64,000 nucleotides of DNA, taken from positions 75,112 through 139,111 of the forward strand of contig SFGN01000001.1 of assembly GCA_004556565.1 (NCBI GenBank), given 5' to 3'. The notes under the pieces are model-generated. The model saw only the letters and a program-made list of their open reading frames with translations, was not told the origin of the DNA and did not search any database. Shown here piece after piece: positions 54,808 through 63,891 of the stretch (its first letter is position 1; each line of letters begins with the position of its first letter). This DNA is from Lachnospiraceae bacterium. Lineage in GTDB: Bacteria; Bacillota_A; Clostridia; Lachnospirales; Lachnospiraceae. The position numbers were made by a program, and so were the translations under genes.

Positions 54808-56418
54808 TTATCTCTCGTGACGGGCATATTTTGGCAGCAGCAACGGAGATACGTCTCCACTGGCAACGTCTGCGCGTGTCAATTCTTCATCATAAGCTTT
54901 CACATGATCCAAATTCATTTCGCCAAGCTCAACTTCTTTTGCCTTTGCTGCCGCTTTCTTACCTGCATTTCTGCCAAATACGATAACGTCAAGAAGGGAG
55001 TTCCCCATCAGTCTGTTTCTTCCATGAATTCCTCCTGCAGCCTCTCCTGCTACCAACAAGTTCGGAATTGCATTTGTAAATCCATCTCCGTTAATCTCCA
55101 GACCACCATTCTGATAATGCAATGTCGGGTAAATCAAAATCGGCACCTTTCTCATATCAATGCCGTAGTTCATGTACATACGGAACATTGCCGGAATTCT
55201 CTTCTCGATCGTACCTTCTCCTCCGAGAAGCTCAATCATCGGAGTATCCAGCCATACACCCTGCTGTCCGCTTGGTGTCTCTACTCCACGGCCCTCTCTG
55301 CACTCCCGGATTACACCGGAGGCGTTGACATCTCGTGTCTCCAACGGATGAATATAAGCTTCACCGTTCGCATTAACAAGCTGCGCTCCAACGGAACGAA
55401 CCTTCTCTGTAACAAGGGCTCCGAGAATCTGTACCGGATATGCTACACCTGTCGGGTGATACTGAATGGAATCCTGATACAGAAGCGGCGCTCCTGCTCT
55501 GTAACCAAGAATCAGTCCATCTGCGGTTGCTCCATAGTGGTTGGAAGTCGGGAATCCCTGATAGTGCATTCTTCCCGCACCGCCTGTTGCAATAACAACT
55601 GTCTTTGCTCTTGCAACAGAATAATCTCCTGTTTCCATATTAACAAGTACTGCACCGGCAACCTGTCCTTTGTCATCCTTTAAAAGCTCTACTGCGGATG
55701 TAAACTCTACAACCGGAATGCCAAGGTTTAATACCTCATCTCTTATTGTTCTCATAATTTCAGCGCCGGAATAATCCTTTGCAGCATGCATTCTCTTTCT
55801 TGAAGTACCGCCGCCGTGTGTGGTAATCATTCTTCCATCTTCTTCTTTATCGAATTCAACTCCAAGCTCGTTGAGCCATTTGATTGCATCCGGGGCTTCC
55901 ATTACAAGACGTTTTACCAATTCCGGCTTTGCGGCAAAATGTCCGCCGCCGAAGCAGTCTAAGTAATGCTGTACCGGAGAGTCATTTTCTTTGTCTGCTG
56001 CCTGAATACCGCCTTCAGCCATCATAGTATTTGCGTCTCCAATACGAAGTTTTGTTACGATCATAACGTTAGCTCCGGCATTGTGAGCTTCGATTGCACA
56101 GGAAGAACCTGCTCCGCCTCCGCCGATTACAAGTACATCTACATCGTAATCAATCTTTGTAATATCAATCTCTTCATTCAGAATACGACTTGTAGAATGA
56201 AGGATATTCGCCAACTCGAGCGGCGCTTTCTGTCCTTTATTCGGACCTACTTTAATTTCTGCAAATGCGTCCGGATTATAATCCGGGTGGAATTCCTTAA
56301 GGAGAGCGTCTTTTTCATCAGCAGTCAGACGTCTCGGTTCTGTAGACATACGTTCTGCTCTTGTAGCCTCTACCTTTTTGATAGATTCCATCATATTCTC
56401 TGGATATGGTGCGTACAT
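54808..56418 (-). CDS. Fumarate reductase/succinate dehydrogenase-type flavoprotein
   Basis: 536 residues from the ATG at 56418 (AAGGAGGGAG upstream; the longer frame adds eight residues). FAD fold VLVIGGGGAGSSCAI, MMAEGGIQAA, THGGGTSRKRMHA and HPTGVAYPVQ match the FrdA/SdhA/TfrA family, with GGIHGRNRLMGNSLLD near the end. No twin-Arg signal, heme site or membrane segment is seen, so it is cytosolic. It likely reduces fumarate to succinate with electrons from the FeS partner encoded just upstream. Confidence 0.93.
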   Translation of the reverse strand: MYAPYPENMMESIKKVEATRAERMSTEPRRLTADEKDALLKEFHPDYNPDAFAEIKVGPNKGQKAPLELANILHSTSRILNEEIDITKIDYDVDVLVIGGGGAGSSCAIEAHNAGANVMIVTKLRIGDANTMMAEGGIQAADKENDSPVQHYLDCFGGGHFAAKPELVKRLVMEAPDAIKWLNELGVEFDKEEDGRMITTHGGGTSRKRMHAAKDYSGAEIMRTIRDEVLNLGIPVVEFTSAVELLKDDKGQVAGAVLVNMETGDYSVARAKTVVIATGGAGRMHYQGFPTSNHYGATADGLILGYRAGAPLLYQDSIQYHPTGVAYPVQILGALVTEKVRSVGAQLVNANGEAYIHPLETRDVNASGVIRECREGRGVETPSGQQGVWLDTPMIELLGGEGTIEKRIPAMFRMYMNYGIDMRKVPILIYPTLHYQNGGLEINGDGFTNAIPNLLVAGEAAGGIHGRNRLMGNSLLDVIVFGRNAGKKAAAKAKEVELGEMNLDHVKAYDEELTRADVASGDVSPLLLPKYARHER

Positions 56419-56431
56419 ATTTACTCCCTCC

Positions 56432-57106
56432 TTATTTCTCAATTTCTCTTGTATTGTAAAGTTCCTGCATCTCCGTGATCGGTTTCTGCATGATCTGCTC
56501 GATCAGTTCATCGTATTCACCCTTGTTGATTTCCTCAACACGTTTTTTCAGATGTTCTGCCTCCGGAGCGATATATTTACCTGTGAGACGTCTTGCAAGA
56601 AGTCCTACCATCGGGTGGGAGATTCCGGCCGGGCATCTTACGGAACAGCATCCGCAGCTTACACAGTCAAAAGATTCCTCTGCACATTTCTCAAATTCGC
56701 CTCTCTGGGCATATGCGATATACTGCATAACATTCAGATCCTGAGTACATGCTTTTGTACATGCATTACATCCGATACAGCTGTAAATTTCCGGATAGAG
56801 TTCCATCATAATCTGCTGATTCGGTCTGATTTCGTTGATATCATAGGTTCTCTTATCTGTCGGGAAGAACGGGATACTTGCCACATACATCCCCTCTTCA
56901 ACCTGTGTCTGACATGCCAGACAGGTCTTCAGTTCATTTTTTCCCTTAATTCTGTAAATCGTAGCGCAGGCACCGCAGAAACCATGACGGCAGCCACATC
57001 CTCTTTTCAGAGTATAGCCGGCATATTCCATAGCAGTCATAATCGTAAGTTCTGCAGGCACGCTGTATTTTTTACCGAAAAAATATACATTTACCATATT
57101 TTCCAT
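56432..57106 (-). CDS. Fumarate reductase iron-sulfur subunit (soluble type)
   Basis: 224 residues. A 2Fe-2S domain (GCGCRHGFCGACA with CLACQ) is followed by two ferredoxin motifs, CIGCNACTKAC and CVSCGCCSVRCPAG. The classic 3Fe-4S site is thus a full four-cysteine motif. There is no CCG (HdrB-like) extension, which distinguishes it from methanogen TfrB. No SdhC/D anchors are encoded nearby. It passes electrons to the flavoprotein, whose start lies 13 bp downstream. Confidence 0.92.
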   Translation of the reverse strand: MENMVNVYFFGKKYSVPAELTIMTAMEYAGYTLKRGCGCRHGFCGACATIYRIKGKNELKTCLACQTQVEEGMYVASIPFFPTDKRTYDINEIRPNQQIMMELYPEIYSCIGCNACTKACTQDLNVMQYIAYAQRGEFEKCAEESFDCVSCGCCSVRCPAGISHPMVGLLARRLTGKYIAPEAEHLKKRVEEINKGEYDELIEQIMQKPITEMQELYNTREIEK

Positions 57107-57178
57107 ATTGGTATACCAGTCCTTTCTTATTGTTTGCCTGCCGCCCGTTAAAGGAAGCAGGCTTATCTCGTCTTAAGA

Positions 57179-58039
57179 TTAATACTCGTTAGGCAGCTCA
57201 TCGATCTGGTCAAAACGGAATACCGGACCATCCTTGCACACATACTTGGAACCGATATTACAGCGTCCGCATTTGCCGACACCGCACTTCATACGAAGCT
57301 CAAGTGTTGTGTATACCTGCTCTTTTTTAAAGCCCATCTCCTGAAGACCTGCAAGTACGAATTTAATCATGATCGGAGGCCCGCATAGAAGTGCGATTCT
57401 GTTTGCATCGGCCTCAAATCCGATTTCTTTCAGATATGACGGTACAAATCCGACATGCCCATCCCAGCCTTCCTGCTCACGGTCAATGGTCAGATAAACA
57501 TTTACGCCCTCTGTCTTCATCCATACTTCCTGGATTTCTTTCAGCTGAACCAGATCATCTGCAGAACGGGAACCATACAGGATGTCGACTTTTCCGTAAT
57601 CGGCACGATTATCAATTACATAATTGATAACGGAACGCAGCGGCGCAAGACCGATACCGCCGGCAATGAACAGCAAATCCTTTCCTTTTAATTCTGTCTC
57701 AACCGGGAAATGATTACCGTAAGGTCCGCGGACTGTTATCTCATCTCCTACCTGAAGGCTGTGAAGATATTCTGTCAGCATTCCGCATCTTTTGATACTG
57801 AATTCCTGATATTCTTTATTTGTCGGTGAAGATGTAATGGAAAACATACCTTCACTGACGCCCGGGGCACAGACCATCGCACACTGTCCCGGCATATGCT
57901 CAAACAGCTTTCCGCCGTCCGGAGCATTTACACGGAATGTCTTAACATCCGGAGTCTCCTCCCGGATATCGGTGATGACTCCGACCTGTGGGATCAGGAC
58001 ATCTTTCACATAATTTTCATGACAGGTACATTCGCTCAT
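57179..58039 (-). CDS. NAD(P)H-flavin oxidoreductase subunit (FloxA-like)
   Basis: 286 residues of the ferredoxin-reductase fold. MFSITSSPTNKEY is the FAD-binding region, LFIAGGIGLAPLRSVI and LLCGPPIMIKF the NAD-binding part. The C-terminal cysteine cluster CGVGKCGRCNIGSKYVC holds a 2Fe-2S centre, as in PyrK and FloxA. It likely takes electrons from NADH. The start has GGGGGGTG upstream, and its ATG overlaps the end of the FloxB-like gene. A 72 bp gap separates it from frdB. Confidence 0.9.
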   Translation of the reverse strand: MSECTCHENYVKDVLIPQVGVITDIREETPDVKTFRVNAPDGGKLFEHMPGQCAMVCAPGVSEGMFSITSSPTNKEYQEFSIKRCGMLTEYLHSLQVGDEITVRGPYGNHFPVETELKGKDLLFIAGGIGLAPLRSVINYVIDNRADYGKVDILYGSRSADDLVQLKEIQEVWMKTEGVNVYLTIDREQEGWDGHVGFVPSYLKEIGFEADANRIALLCGPPIMIKFVLAGLQEMGFKKEQVYTTLELRMKCGVGKCGRCNIGSKYVCKDGPVFRFDQIDELPNEY

Positions 58040-59076
58040 TATTTTTCACCCCCCTGTTTCTGAAAGGACTTAATTACTTTAACAATATTCAATGAAGCCG
58101 GACACTTCTCCACGCAGCGTCCGCATCCCACACAGGAGTACATGCCATTGTTGTTTGCCGGATAATAAACCAGCTTGTGCATGAATCTCTGACGGAAACG
58201 CTGCATCTGGCTGGTACGGTTATTTCCGTGCGCCATCATGGTGAAATCAGAGTACATGCAGGAATCCCAGCAACGATAACGCTGAACCCCGTGTCCGGTA
58301 TCGTAATCCTTAATATCATAGCACTGGCAGGTCGGGCAGACAAATGTACATGTTCCGCATGCCAGGCAAGGCTTGTAAAGCTGCTCCCAGAGTTCAGAAT
58401 TGAATTTCTCTGTCAGAGCATCTCCGTTCCATCCTTCCAGGGACAGATTGGAGTAAGGAAGCTTCTCTACAACTGCACGGATAGCTTCTTTTTCAGCCTC
58501 GACTTTATCCTCTTCTTTGTCAGCATCTGCCAGAAGCTCCTTAACTGCCTCTGTCAGTACTTCTCCCTTTTCTGTAAGTGCTTTCCAGTACAGGCTGCCT
58601 TCCACGAACCATGCCGCAACATCTGCTGCCGGCTCTGCACAGTCAATACCGAAAACTTTACAGAAGCAGGACTCTTCCGGTTCGTGACAGGCAAGAGCTA
58701 CAATAGTTCCATGCTCTCTTCTTGCCGAATAATATGTATCTACAGGCTCTGCCAGAAATACATTGTCCAGAACCGTAACGGCCTGAACGTCACACGCTTT
58801 CATGCCGAATACGACAAACGGCTTGTCCCTCAGGGCCTCCGGCTCAATCTTCAGTTTCTTATTTTCTTTTGTTACTGTATACAGATTCTCATTCTGCGGG
58901 AAAAATGCATCTTTCGGGGATTTAACAGTTTTTAACGTATCGAGATCCACCTCTGCATCCTCGCTCCACGCTTTAAAGTTCACCTGGCCGCACACCTTTA
59001 CCGGCAGGTACAAATCCTGGCTGGCCGCAATCATACGGAATAATGCGGACAGATTTTCTTTTGCTATCTTATACAT
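58039..59076 (-). CDS. 4Fe-4S electron transfer protein (FloxB/AsrA-like)
   Basis: 345 residues. The N-terminal 220 residues resemble the FrhB/AsrA-like fold (GMKACDVQAVTVLDNVF), and the C-terminal third has two 4Fe-4S motifs, CLACGTCTFVCPTC and CVGCGRCVEKCPAS. FloxB and AsrA proteins pass electrons between flavin and iron-sulfur partners. It has AGGGG upstream and lies 3 bp from the next gene. A specific acceptor cannot be read. Confidence 0.87.
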   Translation of the reverse strand: MYKIAKENLSALFRMIAASQDLYLPVKVCGQVNFKAWSEDAEVDLDTLKTVKSPKDAFFPQNENLYTVTKENKKLKIEPEALRDKPFVVFGMKACDVQAVTVLDNVFLAEPVDTYYSARREHGTIVALACHEPEESCFCKVFGIDCAEPAADVAAWFVEGSLYWKALTEKGEVLTEAVKELLADADKEEDKVEAEKEAIRAVVEKLPYSNLSLEGWNGDALTEKFNSELWEQLYKPCLACGTCTFVCPTCQCYDIKDYDTGHGVQRYRCWDSCMYSDFTMMAHGNNRTSQMQRFRQRFMHKLVYYPANNNGMYSCVGCGRCVEKCPASLNIVKVIKSFQKQGGEK

Positions 59077-59079
59077 ACA

Positions 59080-60054
59080 TTATCCCCTCTTTCCTACGAT
59101 GCTCGGCTCCGCATCATCAAACGTGAAGTTTGTAAGCGGTGCTCTTGACTCTGTGTCTTCTCCGGCCTGATATTCTCCGTACAGTTCATCAATATCCTTG
59201 ATAAACTTACGGTTGAACAAATGAAGCGGAATTCCCTGCGGGCATACACGGCTGCATTCGCCGCAGTCTGTACATCTTCCGGCCACATGGAATGCACGGA
59301 TGATATGGAACATTTTTTCTTCAAAAGAATCCACATTAGCTTTCTGGGAGCTGTCAAATTTCGTGCTGTCAAATACACACTTGCGGCAGCTGCATGCCGG
59401 ACATACGTTTCTGCATGCATTACAGCGGATACATTTGCTTAGTTCGCTCTGGAAATATGCGAACTTCTCTTCCGGACTCATCGTCTCGATCGCTTTTACC
59501 GCGTCAAAGCGGTCAGCATCTTTTGTATCCTTTGACTCGCCGATCAGCTCATCATAAATCTTGTGTTCTTTACCCTTGCATACATGGCAGCGTTCCAGCA
59601 TTGCATCAGCATATGCACAGGACTTCTCGCCATAAATTGTCTGGATTGTCAGGGTATCTGCCTCGTCCGTGATTTCCGCGCCGGAAATACTTTCAATTCC
59701 TTTGATACCTTTTGCCCTGATCTTTTCAATATCCAGTTTTCCTTTGCATCCGACACCGATGATATATGCTTTATCTCGGTCCACGCGATGCTCTTTGATC
59801 AGCTGGTTAAAGCTGTATGTATCGCATGGTTTTAAGCATACAAGTGTCTTTCCTTCCAGTTTGGAAGCTTCAATCATATATTTACTCAAATTAGCTCCGC
59901 AGAATCCGTTGTAAACAAACTCGTCGAGAGCTTCTGCTGTCTCAAAGTAAGCCGGTTCCGGATTGTAAGGCAGGTCTCCGGCTTTCCAGCCCAGGACACG
60001 TGCTACGGTTCCGTCTGCCAGCAGTTCTTTTGCACGGTTAATTAATTCCTGCAT
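59080..60054 (-). CDS. Iron-sulfur electron transfer protein (FloxC-like)
   Basis: 324 residues. The N-terminal part includes LVCLKPCDTYSFNQL and IIGVGCKGKLD. The last 150 residues hold two 4Fe-4S sites, CIRCNACRNVCPACSCRKC and CTDCGECSRVCPQG. It belongs to the FrhB-like/HdrC-like electron carriers found beside HdrA. It overlaps the MvhD-like gene by 13 bp. Partner and electron path are inferred from the cluster. Confidence 0.85.
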   Translation of the reverse strand: MQELINRAKELLADGTVARVLGWKAGDLPYNPEPAYFETAEALDEFVYNGFCGANLSKYMIEASKLEGKTLVCLKPCDTYSFNQLIKEHRVDRDKAYIIGVGCKGKLDIEKIRAKGIKGIESISGAEITDEADTLTIQTIYGEKSCAYADAMLERCHVCKGKEHKIYDELIGESKDTKDADRFDAVKAIETMSPEEKFAYFQSELSKCIRCNACRNVCPACSCRKCVFDSTKFDSSQKANVDSFEEKMFHIIRAFHVAGRCTDCGECSRVCPQGIPLHLFNRKFIKDIDELYGEYQAGEDTESRAPLTNFTFDDAEPSIVGKRG

Positions 60055-60485
60055 CTTAAATCCCCCAATCTTACGTTCTTGCCGAGTGAATAAATCTTCT
60101 CCACAAATTCATTCATTGTCGTGGAGAATTTCACACCCTCAGCAGCAGATACCCATTCCACACGGGTACGTCCGTTTTCCACGCCGATATAATCCAGCAT
60201 GGAGAACAGCAGTGTCATACGTCTTCTTGCATAATAGTTACCGGTGCTGTAATGGCAGTCTCCCGGATGGCATCCGCACATGATGACTCCGTCTGCACCC
60301 TTCTCAAATGCGCGAAGGATAAACATCGGGTTAACACGGCAGGAGCATGGAACACGGATGATTTTTACATCTGCAGGATAACCAAGACGGCTGCTTCCTG
60401 CAAGGTCAGCACCTGCATAACTGCACCAGTTACAGCAGAATGCTACAATTTTCGGTCTGAATTCTTCTTTTGCTTCTATCGACAT
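60042..60485 (-). CDS. MvhD/FloxD-like iron-sulfur protein
   Basis: 147 residues of the methyl-viologen hydrogenase delta family. Cysteines in FCCNWCSYAGADLAG, RVPCSCRVN and MCGCHPGDCHY bind a 2Fe-2S cluster. MvhD-type proteins dock on HdrA and carry electrons into its bifurcating flavin. It overlaps the hdrA end by 10 bp and has GGAGGTAG upstream. No hydrogenase genes are nearby, so the donor is the flavin reductase rather than H2. Confidence 0.92.
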   Translation of the reverse strand: MSIEAKEEFRPKIVAFCCNWCSYAGADLAGSSRLGYPADVKIIRVPCSCRVNPMFILRAFEKGADGVIMCGCHPGDCHYSTGNYYARRRMTLLFSMLDYIGVENGRTRVEWVSAAEGVKFSTTMNEFVEKIYSLGKNVRLGDLRCRN

Positions 60486-62464
60486 ATTGCATCTACCTCC
60501 GCTATAATCTGTCTGTTAGAGAATCCCTGCAGGTCCATAGCTCCGGACGGGCAGGCAACGGTACAAGCTCCGCAGCCCTGGCACAGTGCATCATTGACAA
60601 CTGCGATACGGCGTACTTCACGGATACCGTGGTCATTTACCTGTTTATCTTCATAACTGATTGCTCCGTAAGGACAAACATTTGCACAGGTAGAACATCC
60701 GTTACACAACAGCTCGTCTGATTTTGCCGTACAAGGATTCGTAAGCAGCTTATCTTTTGCAAGCAGTCCGATTGCTTTCACGGCTGCCGCGCCTGCCTGC
60801 GCTACTGTCTCAGGAATATCTTTCGGTCCCTGGCAGACACCTGACAGGAAGATACCTGCGGTCGGTGATTCTACCGGACGAAGCTTTGCATGGGCCTCAG
60901 TCAGGAAGTTATTCGTGTCAATACTTGCTGTCAGCATAGTCGCAATCTTTCTCACATCCGGATTCGGCTCGATTGCGGTTGCAAGGACAACCATATCTGC
61001 TTCCTTAAGAATCTGACGGTTATCAATGAGGTCTACGCCCTGTACAAGCAGCTTTCCATCCGGCTGCGGGATAACCTTTCCGACCTGACCCTTAATATAA
61101 TTAACTCCATACTGTTCCACGGCTCTTCTGTAGAACTCATCAAAGTTCTTGCCCGGAGTACGAACATCAATATAGAATACTGTCACATTAACATCCGGAT
61201 ATTTATCACGGATCAGCATTGCATGCTTTGCGGTATACATACAGCAGATTTTTGAGCAGTAGCTCTTTCCTCTGTTGTCTGCACAACGGCTTCCTACACA
61301 CTGGATAAATACCATTTCCTTCGGGGCTTTTCCGTCGGAAAGTCTTTCCAGATGTCCCTTTGTAGGACCTGCTGCATTCATAATACGCTCCAGCTCCAGA
61401 GATGTTACGACATCTTTGCTCTGGCTGTATGCATATTCGTCATATTTATCAAGTTTTATTGTATCAAAACCGGTTGCGACTACGATTGCCCCATACTGCT
61501 GAGTGATAATTTCATCCTGCTGTTCGTAATCGATCGCGCCTGCCTGACATACTTTTGAACAGATACCGCATTTTCCTGTTTTGAACTTAATGCAGCTCTC
61601 ACGGTCGATTACCGGCACGTTCGGGATTGCCTGGGCAAACGGTGTATAAATGGCACTTCTGTTATTCAGGCCGCGGTTGAATTCGCTCGGTGTCTTTTTG
61701 GAAGGACATTTTTCCTGGCAGACGCCGCATCCTGTACATTTGTCCATATTGACGCTTCTTGCTTTCTTCCTGATATCGACGGTAAAATTGCCAACGAAAC
61801 CTGTCACTTTTTCCACTTCACTGTATGTATGGATCGTAATCTTTTCGTGAGCAGCCGCCTCCACCATCTTAGGTGTCAGAATACATGCGGAACAGTCCAG
61901 TGTCGGGAAAGTCTTGTCAAGCTGTGACATACGTCCTCCGATACTCGGTGTCTTTTCCACGATATCAACCTCATAGCCTGCATCTGCGATATCCAGTGCT
62001 GTCTGGATACCCGCGATACCTCCGCCGATAACAAGGGCGCGCTTGGTAACAAGGCTTTCTCCCGGCTTCAGGGATGTATTCAGATTTACCTTTGCGATTG
62101 CTGCTCTCGCAAGAATGACAGCCTTTTTGGTGGCTTCTTCCATATCCTTGTGAATCCATGAACAGTGCTCACGGATGTTGGCGATCTCAACCATATACGG
62201 ATTCAGCCCTGCACGTTCCGCACATTTACGGAAAGTAGCTTCATGCATACGCGGGGAGCAGGAACATACAACGATTCCTGACAGATTCTTTTCTTTGATG
62301 GCAGCCGCGATTTTTGCCTGTCCTGCCTCGGAACACATATACTGATAATCTTCCGCATGGACAACACCCGGCTCCATTTTCACCATCTCTACTACTTTTT
62401 TCACATCTACTGTTGCCGCAATATTGCTGCCGCAGTGACATACAAATACTCCTATCCTCTGCAC
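60476..62464 (-). CDS. hdrA: HdrA-type FAD/iron-sulfur bifurcating subunit
   Basis: 662 residues of the heterodisulfide reductase A family. FAD site ALVIGGGIAGIQTALDIADA; four 4Fe-4S motifs CTGCGVCQEKC, CGICSKVCQAG, CNGCSTCANVC and CQGCGACTVAC; and a cysteine-rich LDCSACILTP segment. The start codon GTG at 62464 has AGGAGG 8 bp upstream; the GTG at 62473 lies too close. HdrA splits electron pairs from a low-potential donor in methanogens and some anaerobes. Here it is the central gene between hdrBC and the Flox-like genes. Confidence 0.93.
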   Translation of the reverse strand: MQRIGVFVCHCGSNIAATVDVKKVVEMVKMEPGVVHAEDYQYMCSEAGQAKIAAAIKEKNLSGIVVCSCSPRMHEATFRKCAERAGLNPYMVEIANIREHCSWIHKDMEEATKKAVILARAAIAKVNLNTSLKPGESLVTKRALVIGGGIAGIQTALDIADAGYEVDIVEKTPSIGGRMSQLDKTFPTLDCSACILTPKMVEAAAHEKITIHTYSEVEKVTGFVGNFTVDIRKKARSVNMDKCTGCGVCQEKCPSKKTPSEFNRGLNNRSAIYTPFAQAIPNVPVIDRESCIKFKTGKCGICSKVCQAGAIDYEQQDEIITQQYGAIVVATGFDTIKLDKYDEYAYSQSKDVVTSLELERIMNAAGPTKGHLERLSDGKAPKEMVFIQCVGSRCADNRGKSYCSKICCMYTAKHAMLIRDKYPDVNVTVFYIDVRTPGKNFDEFYRRAVEQYGVNYIKGQVGKVIPQPDGKLLVQGVDLIDNRQILKEADMVVLATAIEPNPDVRKIATMLTASIDTNNFLTEAHAKLRPVESPTAGIFLSGVCQGPKDIPETVAQAGAAAVKAIGLLAKDKLLTNPCTAKSDELLCNGCSTCANVCPYGAISYEDKQVNDHGIREVRRIAVVNDALCQGCGACTVACPSGAMDLQGFSNRQIIAEVDAICR

Positions 62465-62469
62465 CTGAA

Positions 62470-62859
62470 TCACCTCCTGTATCTTCTGAATGCGCTAACC
62501 AACAGCTGCTGCGGGAGTTCCGGATCAAGCAGTTCCGGAATTTCGTTCGGTGACAGATAATCCTGTCCTTTCTGGCGAACAACGATCTGTCTTGCAGCAT
62601 CGATCAGTTTGCCCGGCTTAACATCTCTTGGGCAGCGCTCTACACAAGCAAAGCAGGAGAGGCATTTCCACAGAGATTTTGAATTAACCAGGGACTCAAT
62701 ATCTTCATTCACCACATAAGACACAAACTGGTGCGGCTTAATATCCATCTCATTATATGACGGACAGGAGGCTGAACATTTTCCACATTTCATACATTTA
62801 AGCGGATTGACACCACTGATCTCTTTGATCAGTTCCGCCTGTTTTTTTGCGGTACTCAT
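62470..62859 (-). CDS. hdrC: HdrC-type iron-sulfur subunit
   Basis: 129 residues with two 4Fe-4S motifs, CMKCGKCSASCPS and CLSCFACVERCPR, in an all-helical frame. HdrC carries electrons from HdrA to HdrB. The start overlaps the hdrB stop, and the stop overlaps the hdrA start region, showing tight coupling. The length and motifs are normal for the family. Confidence 0.93.
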   Translation of the reverse strand: MSTAKKQAELIKEISGVNPLKCMKCGKCSASCPSYNEMDIKPHQFVSYVVNEDIESLVNSKSLWKCLSCFACVERCPRDVKPGKLIDAARQIVVRQKGQDYLSPNEIPELLDPELPQQLLVSAFRRYRR

Positions 62860-63662
62860 TACTTCGCCACCTCCTCTTTTACTCCAAGTGCTTCGGCAAG
62901 CAGTTCAGTGAAATAATATACCGGAAGGCTGCCGTTTCCGCTCTTATTCAGATTATACAGACACAGCGGACATGCAGTAACCAGCATCTCTGCTCCAAAG
63001 CCTGACGCACTGTCCATGATATTATTGCACATGTTCTTCGACATGTCTTTTTCCTTCAGGGAAATATAGCCGCCGCAGCATTCATTGCGGTATGGATATA
63101 CAACCGGTGTTGCACCGATTGCACGTATAAAATCTTCGATAATTGTCGGATTCTCCGGATTGTCAAATTCGAGGATGCTGCCCGGACGAAGAAGCAGGCA
63201 TCCGTAATAAGCACCTATCTTCTTTCCTGTCAGTGGATTGACCACTTTCTTTTTCAATTCATCAAAGCCTACGCGGTCACGCAGAACCTCAAGGAAATGA
63301 AGGACATTGGTCTCACCTGCATAAGGTTCTTCAAGCTGCATATAATTATTTGCTCTGGTGCGGATGTCTTCCACATTCTTCATGTCATCATTGACTCTTT
63401 TAATCACATGATGGCATGCGGAACACAGCGTTACCAGATCCTGGCCTTTTTCTTTTGCCTGGTTTAACGCACGGACGGAAGAAAGCTTTGTGGCGATCTC
63501 GTCTGTGCCAAGCGGATAAACACCACCACAACACTGCCAGTCCTCGATCTCCTCAAGCTCAAACCCAAGGGCTGTGGCACTGGCTCTGGCATACTCATCC
63601 AGATCTTTGGCCTTTGTTCTCAGGGTGCAACCCGGATAATAACTGTACTTCATACCTTTCAT
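62859..63662 (-). CDS. hdrB: HdrB-type CCG-domain subunit
   Basis: 267 residues with two CCG domains: WQCCGGVYPLG with LCSACHHVI, and NECCGGYIS with CPLCLYNL. These hold the noncubane 4Fe-4S centres that cut disulfides or carry electrons at the active site of heterodisulfide reductases. It starts the operon. No obvious heterodisulfide cofactor is known in this lineage, so the electron acceptor could be FrdB-like subunits or a small disulfide protein; this is inference. Confidence 0.93.
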   Translation of the reverse strand: MKGMKYSYYPGCTLRTKAKDLDEYARASATALGFELEEIEDWQCCGGVYPLGTDEIATKLSSVRALNQAKEKGQDLVTLCSACHHVIKRVNDDMKNVEDIRTRANNYMQLEEPYAGETNVLHFLEVLRDRVGFDELKKKVVNPLTGKKIGAYYGCLLLRPGSILEFDNPENPTIIEDFIRAIGATPVVYPYRNECCGGYISLKEKDMSKNMCNNIMDSASGFGAEMLVTACPLCLYNLNKSGNGSLPVYYFTELLAEALGVKEEVAK

Positions 63663-63768
63663 TATCCTTTCTTAGTCTAAAATCTGACGTTTATAGTAGA
63701 TATTCTTGTTCATATATTGTCTTTTTTTTAACGATACATGAATAAAAAAATGAAATCTCAACTAACAC

Positions 63769-63804
63769 TTATTTGAGTTTTTTTATCAATTTGCACTCAA
63801 ATAA
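63769..63804 (-). promoter_or_regulatory. Inverted repeat in the hdr operon leader
   Basis: TTATTTGAGT and ACTCAAATAA form a perfect 10 bp inverted repeat with a 16-base spacer. It is in the untranslated leader, about 50 bp after the promoter start site, and a U-rich run follows on the minus strand. It may be an attenuator, an operator or a stabilising hairpin. Confidence 0.5.
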
Positions 63805-63862
63805 AAGAGAAAAACACTCTTCCTCCGCAATTAAGAAGTGTATTAGCTCGATTTCCGAAATC

Positions 63863-63891
63863 ATCATATCACGTTATTTCTGTTTCGACAA
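63863..63891 (-). promoter_or_regulatory. Promoter of the hdr-flox-frd operon
   Basis: On the minus strand TTGTCG (63886-63891) and TATGAT (63863-63868) are 17 bp apart, about 190 bp upstream of hdrB. No Rex or FNR-like palindrome was clear over it. The remaining 338 bp up to the window end have no gene I can support. Confidence 0.55.
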
